In this document: positions 58,090-64,000 of the stretch, one piece after another
How the letters are laid out: each line of letters begins with the position of its first letter
Numbering within the stretch: position 1 is the first letter of the stretch
Source: Leucaena leucocephala
Lineage: Eukaryota; Streptophyta; Magnoliopsida; Fabales; Fabaceae
NCBI GenBank assembly: GCA_037074615.1
Contig: CM073535.1
Location: forward strand, 12,563,001 to 12,627,000
DNA: 64,000 nucleotides
Reading direction: 5' to 3'
Translations under genes and position numbers: made by a program
Notes under the pieces: generated by a model
Database searches by the model: none
Seen by the model: the letters and a program-made list of their open reading frames with translations, nothing else
What the model was told of the DNA's origin: nothing

Positions 58090-58316
58090 GGATGTAGCTA
58101 ATCTACACCTATTGAAATTAAATCTACTATATAAAGTGTATTTAACCCAGGTTATGGAAGTATCCAGTGTAGTAATTACATTTTACACTAGTTATGTGTA
58201 CATCCAGTGTAAATATCTTAACTTATTTATAAAAATAGCACTAGTTATATTTTTAAATCATCTCTACAAGGACAGATTTAGAAATAGGGCTTTAAAAAGT
58301 ATATTTTGTAGTAGTG
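58090..58316 (-). repeat. CACTA right terminus and inverted repeat
   Basis: Subterminal motifs 'ctacacctattgaa', 'ttacactagttatgtg' and 'catccagtgtaaat', then the terminus, which on the minus strand reads CACTACTACAAAATATAC. Followed by ATA (58317-58319), the target duplication. Confidence 0.88.
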
Positions 58317-59110
58317 ATATGGATTTAGTTAGTCAATCAATAGTCAAAAGTTCCAGAGAAAAATTATATACTCTTGTGATAGTCGATAACTATTCTAGAT
58401 TTACTTGAACTATATACATTTCATCAAAAGATGAGACTTTTAATGCTTTTGTTGTATATACCAAGAAGGTACAAAAAGAGAAAGGTATTTCTATTGTGTT
58501 TATCAAGACTGATCACAGAGGATAATTCAAAATTAATGAATTTACTAAATTATGTGACAACCATGGGAATTTTCATAAATTTTCCACACCATGAACACCA
58601 CAACAAAGTGGAGCTATCAAATGGAAAAAGAGATAGCTAGAGCAATGCCTAGCGACAAAAGGTGTCCCAAAATTTTTCTGGGCAAAGTCTAATAACACAA
58701 CGTGTTATATATCTAATCAAGTCTACATTAGACCACTACTCAACAAAATACTATATGAGCTCTACTAAAGACGCAAGCTAAACCTCAGTTATCTGAGGTT
58801 TGGGAGAAAATATTTCATCCATAACAATAATAAAGAAAATTTGGGTAAATTAGATCCAAAATCTAATGAGGGTATTTTTTTTTGGTTATTCTAACCGTAA
58901 TAAGGCATATTGACTTTTTAATAAGAGAACTTTTACAATATAATATAGTCTATTTACATAGTATTTTCTGACAGGAAACCAATTTCAAATCCTCTAGATG
59001 ATAAATTTGAGATAATACAGGGTCTTGAAATGCTAAAATTGAACATAGAAAAAGAATCTATAGTTGATCAACCTTGCAATCAGTTTGATGAATTAGATAA
59101 AGATCAACAT
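58317..59110 (+). pseudogene. copia integrase core (broken)
   Basis: Resumes the copia frame from 3457: (M)DLVSQSIVK, then LVIVDNYSRFT with the first catalytic Asp at 58385, VFIKTDHRG with the second (~58510), and TPQQSGAIKW, where the catalytic Glu position (usual NGVVERKN) appears as Lys. Then PKFFWAKSNNTTCYISNQVY and PLLNKILYELY follow as in intact copia integrases. Many stops. Confidence 0.8.
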
Positions 59111-59329
59111 GGAGCCTAAAGACATAATATAAGTCATCCTTTATACTAGGTTATTAGAAGTTGAAGAAGGAGTGAGAACTTGGAGACAAGTGTTCAATAA
59201 GGTGTATTTCTCTGTATTTATTTCAAATATTGAACCCAACAATATAGATGAAGCACTATCAGTTAACTTCTGGATAGTTGCTATGCAGGAACTAAATGGG
59301 TATTCAAGAATACCCAATAATTATCTAGT

Positions 59330-60000
59330 ATAATAACTAAATGGATATTCAAGAATAAGCTTGATGAATCTGCTATAATAATCAAAAGTAGAGTTAGATT
59401 AGTTGTAAACGGTTATAATGAAGAAGGTATTGATTATGAGGAAACCTATGCTCTAGTGGCAAGATTGAAAGCCATACGAGTACTCTTAGCCTTTGCTTGC
59501 ACTAAGGATTTTAATCTTTATCAAATCGATGTCAAAAGTACTTTCTTAACAAATATATAATGGAATAGGTTTACGTAGAACAACTTCCTAGTTTTGAAGA
59601 CCATCAATTCCCATATCATGTGTACAAGCTTAAGAAAGCATTATATGAGTTAAAACAAGCTTCCAGAGATTGGTATGACCATATTAACAAATTCTTGATA
59701 GAAAAAGGCTTTGTAAAAGGAAGAGTGGGTAATACATTATTTATTAAATGAAACAAACCCAATATATTAGTAGCCAAACTTTATATTAATGATATTATCT
59801 TTGGTGTTACTAATAAGGATCTTTTTCAAGAATTTTCCAAGTTAATGCAGGAAGAATTTGAGATGTCTATGATGGGATAATTGAACTTCTTTCTTTGACA
59901 TCAAATCAAACAATGGAAGAATTGCATTTTCATCTCGTAGACCAAGTACTTGAAGAAGCTATTGAAAAAGTTTAAATTTGATCAAGCTAAGAGTGTTTCA
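59330..60000 (+). pseudogene. copia reverse transcriptase (broken)
   Basis: Frame blocks: RLVVNGYNEEGIDYEETYAL and VARLKAIRVLLAFA (59400-59500), LYQIDVKSTFL (59518), SLRKHYMS/ALYELKQASRDWYD (59640-59690), and LYINDIIFGVTNKDLFQEFS (59779-59840). The catalytic YVDD has become YIND. This matches the SIRE-type copia RT order. Frameshifts and stops throughout. Confidence 0.85.
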
Positions 60001-60159
60001 ACACAGAAGAGTACAAGTACAATACTAGATAAGGATGAGAAGGGAAAAGATTTAAACATTAAAACATATCATGGAATGATTGGATCTCTTATATAACTCA
60101 CTGCAAGCAAACCAAACATACAATTAAGTGTTGGGATGTGTCAAGATATCAACCTGCTC

Positions 60160-60733
60160 CAAAGGAATCACATGCTAAAACTGTAAAGAGAATATTCAAA
60201 TATCTTATCGAAACCATTAACCTTGGGATATGATTTCCCAAAGGAGGAGCAGAATACTTGATAGCATACTCAGACTCTAACCATAGAGGATACAAAACAT
60301 GTAGGAAAAATACCAGTGGGCAATATGAATTCCTTGGTGATTGTTTAGTCTTATGGTTCAGGAAGAAGTAATACACTAAAGCTATATCATCAATAAAAGC
60401 TGAGTATGTAGCCATTAGAAGTTGTTGCGCACAAGTACTATGGCTCAAACAACAACTCCAAGATCTGGGAATACATTTGAACGAGATTCCAATTCTCCAA
60501 GACAATAAAAGTACAATTAGTTTGTCAAAGAATCATGTACTTCATTCCTGGACTAAGCACATTGATATTAAACATCATTTTATAAGAGATCACATACAGA
60601 AGTAGATATAAAAGTGGAATTCATCCTAACTCATCTTCAACTAGCATATAGTTTCACTAAATCGCTTGCTTTCCAAGATCAATTTAACTATATCAGGAGA
60701 GAATTGGGAATTCTAAATCCCGATGAGTTATAA
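60160..60733 (+). pseudogene. copia RNase H and end of pol
   Basis: Blocks: SKGITC.. and AKTVKRIFKYLIE (~60170-60210), then YSDSNHRGYKT (~60280), LGDCLVLWFRKK, SSIKAEYVAI and CCAQVLWLKQQLQDLGIHL (60390-60480). Then a stretch matching TKHIDIKHHFIRDHIQ (60553-60600), and the ending FNYIRRELGILNPDEL with TAA at 60731-60733, a typical SIRE-type pol terminus. Degenerate. Confidence 0.82.
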
Positions 60734-60929
60734 TGATTATGTTTCCTAAATAAACTAACTAAGCTTGTTTTTCTTTAAGCTTTCTTCAGCCTTCATTTTC
60801 TCAAAATATTTGTTCAATACTTATGTTTTGATGATTCAAGTTGCTAACTTAAGCTTCAGAGTGTATAGTCACATTTTTGCAAGATGCTATGTTATTGGAT
60901 TGGAAAACAGAAACTGATAAATGATACAT

Positions 60930-61335
60930 TAATCTAACACTAATCGATTAATTAAGGGAGGTAATTTATTTAATCGAACTCTTAATTGATTAGTTGTATT
61001 CTTTTTGTGCAATATGCAATAAATGTGTTATATTTGTAAAATTAATCGATTAACAGTTTCATTAATTGAGATTAATCAAACATCTAATCAATTAATTAGT
61101 GTTGAATATGTGTTAAATGTTGTTTTTTCTTTGAGAATTAATTGATTAATAATTCAATTAATGTTAATTAATTGAACATCTAACTGATTAATTAGTGTTA
61201 AATATTATTTTTCTTTGAGATTAATCAAAGAACTAATCGATCAATTAATTATAATTAATCAAACAACTAATCCATTAATAAGCATTAATCGATTAGTGTT
61301 GAGTTTTATTAGCAACAAGTCATGACTCTTCACTA
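60930..61335. repeat. AATCGATT-type palindromic repeats
   Basis: Dense variants of 'taatcgattaatta' and 'aattaattgatta', with an imperfect ~96-bp tandem period: 'acatctaatcaattaattag' at 61080 and 'acatctaactgattaattag' at 61176, each followed by 'gtgtt.aat' and 'tttctttgaga'. AT-rich and self-complementary. Confidence 0.75.
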
Positions 61336-61459
61336 TTCAATTCAAGCCCTAATCGACTAAACTTCATTTTCTCTCACCTTCAACCTTCACAGATCCTTAA
61401 ATTTGTTTGTGTGATACCTTGATCACACACCATACATCAAAACCCACCAAAATTTACTC

Positions 61460-62110
61460 ATGAATTCCATTATTTCACCATTCAATCACTCAAATCCTTT
61501 ATCCTTGAAAGTAGCAATGGTGAGAAGAAAGATAACCAATGCATACGGGTCTGAGCCTAATCCATCTATGTTTATATCTAATGCTCCTCATGGATCAATT
61601 TCAAAGGACAAGAAGAAGACATTTCAAACTAAGGTGGCCAAGGATGGCCTAGATGTGTCAAAGAGTAAAAATAAGGACCAGTCGAGCAAGGCACTAATGA
61701 AAGTAACAACCAGGGATAGAAGTAAAGTACGTATTTTTAACCTTCTCCTTAATCTACTTCAAAGAGAAAGATAAGGTCACAACAATCTAATTCTAACATA
61801 GACTTTGATCCTGATCGAATTCACTACAATGTTGGAAAAGATAGTGAATACTACTACTGAGTCACTTGGCAAGAGGCAGAAGACTCTAAGAAAGGCCTGT
61901 ACAACTCTAGCTTATTCAAGTTCTCTGCCCTTAAGTTTACCTTTTCTACAAGGTAACTTGGATTTAAATGTTCATTTGGCCAAGTTTAACTCAAAGTTTA
62001 GGTAGAGGAAATATTGCCATGTAGTATATATTGATATTCCTACACTTAAGGTAGATCAAAAGGCCAATATGGATTTTATAGAGCCACTACACCCTTTTGA
62101 TAGTTGGCTT
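61460..62110 (+). pseudogene. ORF downstream of copia pol, function unknown
   Basis: Frame 61460-61774; an internal ATG at 61517 (MVRRKITNAYGSEPN) may be the better start. The product is basic and hydrophilic (Lys/Ser-rich: DKKKTFQTKVAKDG). A frameshift follows near 61740, after which SNIDFDPDRIHYNVGKD reads on in another frame. SIRE-type copia elements often carry an additional 'env-like' or plant-transposon ORF here, and this may be a remnant of one, but I do not recognise motifs of either. Confidence 0.4.
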
Positions 62111-62486
62111 AGGATTAATGAAATGTCATGTCCTAATTTTTAGGCCTAGAAGCCCAGTATATAGACTAAAAAAGGGATGCTACCAGGCCCTATTTAGCAG
62201 AGGTCTTAGTACATAGAGAAAATTATGCTGATCAGTTTAATGCAACACAAAGTTTTGATATGAGGTCCCAAAATATTTATATTAATTTTTAAAGAGAATG
62301 AAAATTAATACAATATTATCTGAACCTCAGAATCAAATGAAATATGGCAGTAAAATCCTACAATTAATATATGAATTTCTAAAACTGACAGAACCCAAAA
62401 AGGAGTTCTATAGAATTTACTACAGAATTTACGGTGGATTAAAATATTCGATAAATAGGTTTCTGGGGAATTTCTCGAGAATTGAG

Positions 62487-64000
62487 TGTTGGAAAATATG
62501 CCCTAGGGGCCAATCATTATCTTATAAACATTATTGATTTATGAGTTTATCAATTGTGTTATCATATTATTTGCATGTTTACTATGATGACCATCCTTGG
62601 ATAATTCATGATCTTATCCTAAATGTCCCTGGTTGGTCATCTGTGCGGGAGCATAGATGAAATAAGACCAGTATGATTTTGAAGATGTATAGAGATATAA
62701 ATCAAAGTCATAGGCACATGTAAGAGTACAAGGTGTTAGACCGACCCGCTATAAGAGAGTTGCATGGGTTACATCATAAGCTTCTCTCATATACAAACCA
62801 TGTCTCTATGCCCTTTGACCTGAGATCATCATGGATTCCTACATGACAAATGCTCAGCTTTGACCTAGTCAAAAGTCACTTTTGACCGAGTGATCATAAA
62901 GACTATGTTCGAGCTTAATGGTTTTTCATGCGGAGGAATGTGAATGGTCAAGATGGAATTTGTCTCTCACATTCGTAGAGAGATATTACTGGGCCCCTCG
63001 ATGAGTGAGTCTAATAAATGTATGGCCATACTGTAATGGAAAGGTAGTTCCATTTCTATAGTCAGACTATTCAGGGATCAAGAAAGTAACAGTCAGGAAT
63101 AGGAGGATGACATTATCCATGCCTCATCCATGATTAAAATATCGTGTGATAGAAGGGACATGATATGGTTGTATAAAAGGTTACATCGTTTATCGATCCT
63201 CATATGATTTGGGTAGTCGTTATGTCTTGCTAGAGACCGCTTGCGACTTATGGGCTAGTATAGCAAATAGCCCACTGCCAACTTTATATGGCCCTACAGG
63301 GTCGCACACAAAATAGCCCAACACGAGCTATGATGTCCAGATTCATTGAATCTAAGACATGTCTAGATTCAATGAATGATCCAGGGTTGATGTATATATT
63401 TATTTATATTTATATTCGTATATATATATATATAAATTTGTATATATATATATTATATATAAGGGATATATAGGGTTTAATTTATAAGGATAAATTAAAT
63501 CTCTATCAAGTTTGAATTTGAAATTCAAATTGATAGGATATCTCATATAAAAGATATTTACAAGATTTAATTTATAAGGATAAATTAAATCTCTATCACG
63601 TTTGAATTTAAAATTCAAATTGATAGGATATCTCAAATTTGATTTATGAGAATAAATCAAATATAGTCCAATCTTATCTTTATTTAAATTAAATAAATAG
63701 GTGAATTAAATATGTGGGACGGATTTAATATAAACATTATTTATTTAATTAGTTTCTTATCAAATTATACAATATGTGATATTGTATTAATTTTGGAATT
63801 AATATAGATTAATTCCAAGATCCAATTCAGTTGAGGAAAACGCAGAGCATCCTATATATCTGATTTTAGGAGCTACGTTTTTTGACACACAACGCACAAC
63901 ACAAAAGGCCGAACGGAATCTGCAAAAGGTTTGCAGATAAGAAACTACTGAAGTAGAGACGGAGAGGATGAATTCTTGAGAGAGCCTTGGAGGGACAGGA
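62487..64000 (+). mobile_element. LTR-B inside LTR-A, forward, truncated by window end
   Basis: Begins TGTTGGAAAATATGCCC and follows 31989-36230 of the first copy minus its nested LTR-A, giving the uninterrupted LTR-B reference. Left flank TTGAG (62482-62486). The 90-bp palindromic repeat is present in two units here. Confidence 0.9.
63472..63650. repeat. LTR-B tandem repeat, two units
   Basis: Units start at 63472 and 63562, period 90 bp, preceded by an AT microsatellite (63395-63470). The other two LTR-B copies have three units. Confidence 0.88.

Larger units (their letters stand above)
3458..58316 (-). mobile_element. CACTA (En/Spm) DNA transposon, broken by five insertions
   Basis: A CACTA transposon inserted into the copia integrase. 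Left end 'cactcctggaaaaaaggctt' (3458-3477); the right end read inward is 'cactactacaaaatatactt' (58316-58297). These match at most positions over ~26 bp, and both ends are flanked by the 3-bp duplication ATA (3455-3457, 58317-58319), the size expected for CACTA. Genes lie on the minus strand: tnp2 first, then a DUF8039/Ulp1 gene. Excluding insertions and their duplications, native pieces are 3458-3542, 6813-8480, 27579-31988, 36532-37537, 54076-54190 and 57144-58316, about 8.5 kb. All genes are degenerate, so it is immobile by itself. Confidence 0.9.
60734..62123 (+). mobile_element. copia 3' region after pol
   Basis: Sequence between pol and the LTR-A at 62124. It holds an AATCGATT-rich repeat region (60930-61330) and, further on, a degenerate open frame (61460 onward). 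No 3' LTR or purine tract of the copia element is visible before the window ends, so the boundary of the element is unknown. Confidence 0.55.
62124..64000 (+). mobile_element. LTR-A, forward, split by LTR-B and by window end
   Basis: Starts TGTCATGTCC (62124), closely matching 32094 onward for ~360 bp ('aaaaaaggatgctac' type and 'gagaaaattatgctgatcag'). Interrupted at 62487 by LTR-B. Left flank TGAAA (62119-62123) would be its duplication; the right partner is outside. Confidence 0.85.

Noticed and set aside
3458..58316. Two separate CACTA elements, one with tnp2 and one with the Ulp1 gene
   Set aside because: The outer ends match each other, share the ATA duplication and enclose both genes on one strand; no further ends with duplications were found near 29140-29520, although a fused pair is not fully excluded.

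Overview
The window is nuclear DNA of a flowering plant, AT-rich, with no recognisable host gene, rRNA, tRNA or CRISPR. Almost every base can be assigned to transposable elements nested inside one another, up to six layers deep. The plant call rests on the element families: SIRE-like Ty1/copia, a CACTA (En/Spm) transposon with tnp2 and an Ulp1-type second gene, an Athila-like Ty3/gypsy with a tRNA-Asp primer site, and Tekay-like chromoviruses with a tRNA-iMet primer site. The species cannot be told. 'LTR-A' and 'LTR-B' are my own labels for two LTR families defined inside this window.

Layer 0 is a decayed Ty1/copia element on the + strand. Its gag, protease and integrase start lie at 1179-3457, and the rest of pol continues at 58320-60733. 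Layer 1 is a CACTA transposon at 3458-58316 that jumped into the copia integrase domain (3-bp duplication ATA at both ends). It is on the minus strand: tnp2 at 37222->36532 and 31988->29690, then a DUF8039/Ulp1 gene at 28450->27579 and 8475->7440. Removing later insertions leaves about 8.5 kb of CACTA DNA, a normal size for the family, yet it now spans 54.9 kb.

Layer 2 is five LTR-type insertions in the CACTA: solo LTR-A 3543-6807 (TTTAG), a decayed gypsy with LTR-A ends 8481-27573 (CTTTG), solo LTR-B 31989-36526 (TTATC), solo LTR-A 37538-54070 (GTAAG) and solo LTR-A 54191-57138 (imperfect TACCA/TACAC). Layers 3-5 sit inside these. The old gypsy holds a truncated Athila-like element (9555-14669) and an Athila solo LTR (20823-25775), which is itself split by an LTR-A (20939-24410) carrying an opposite-strand LTR-A piece. 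LTR-B 31989-36526 holds a solo LTR-A (32094-34713, ATGAC). LTR-A 37538-54070 holds solo LTR-B 38301-51631 (GTAAC), which holds the youngest element.

That youngest element, 39380-50832 (AAGTT), is a Tekay-like chromovirus with about 99% identical 2.8-kb LTRs. It has gag, reverse transcriptase, RNase H, integrase and a chromodomain-like tail, but carries four in-frame stops, a 200-bp duplication and no visible protease active site. Two features stand out: the tRNA-iMet primer-binding motif occurs twice, 206 bp apart, and an unrecognised acidic reading frame precedes gag, with a decayed relative in the older LTR-A gypsy. The right end of the window (62124-64000) is another LTR-A split by another LTR-B.

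Nothing here works as a host pathway. The interest lies in the reconstructable insertion order, the unusual leader of the chromovirus and the structured LTR-B repeats.
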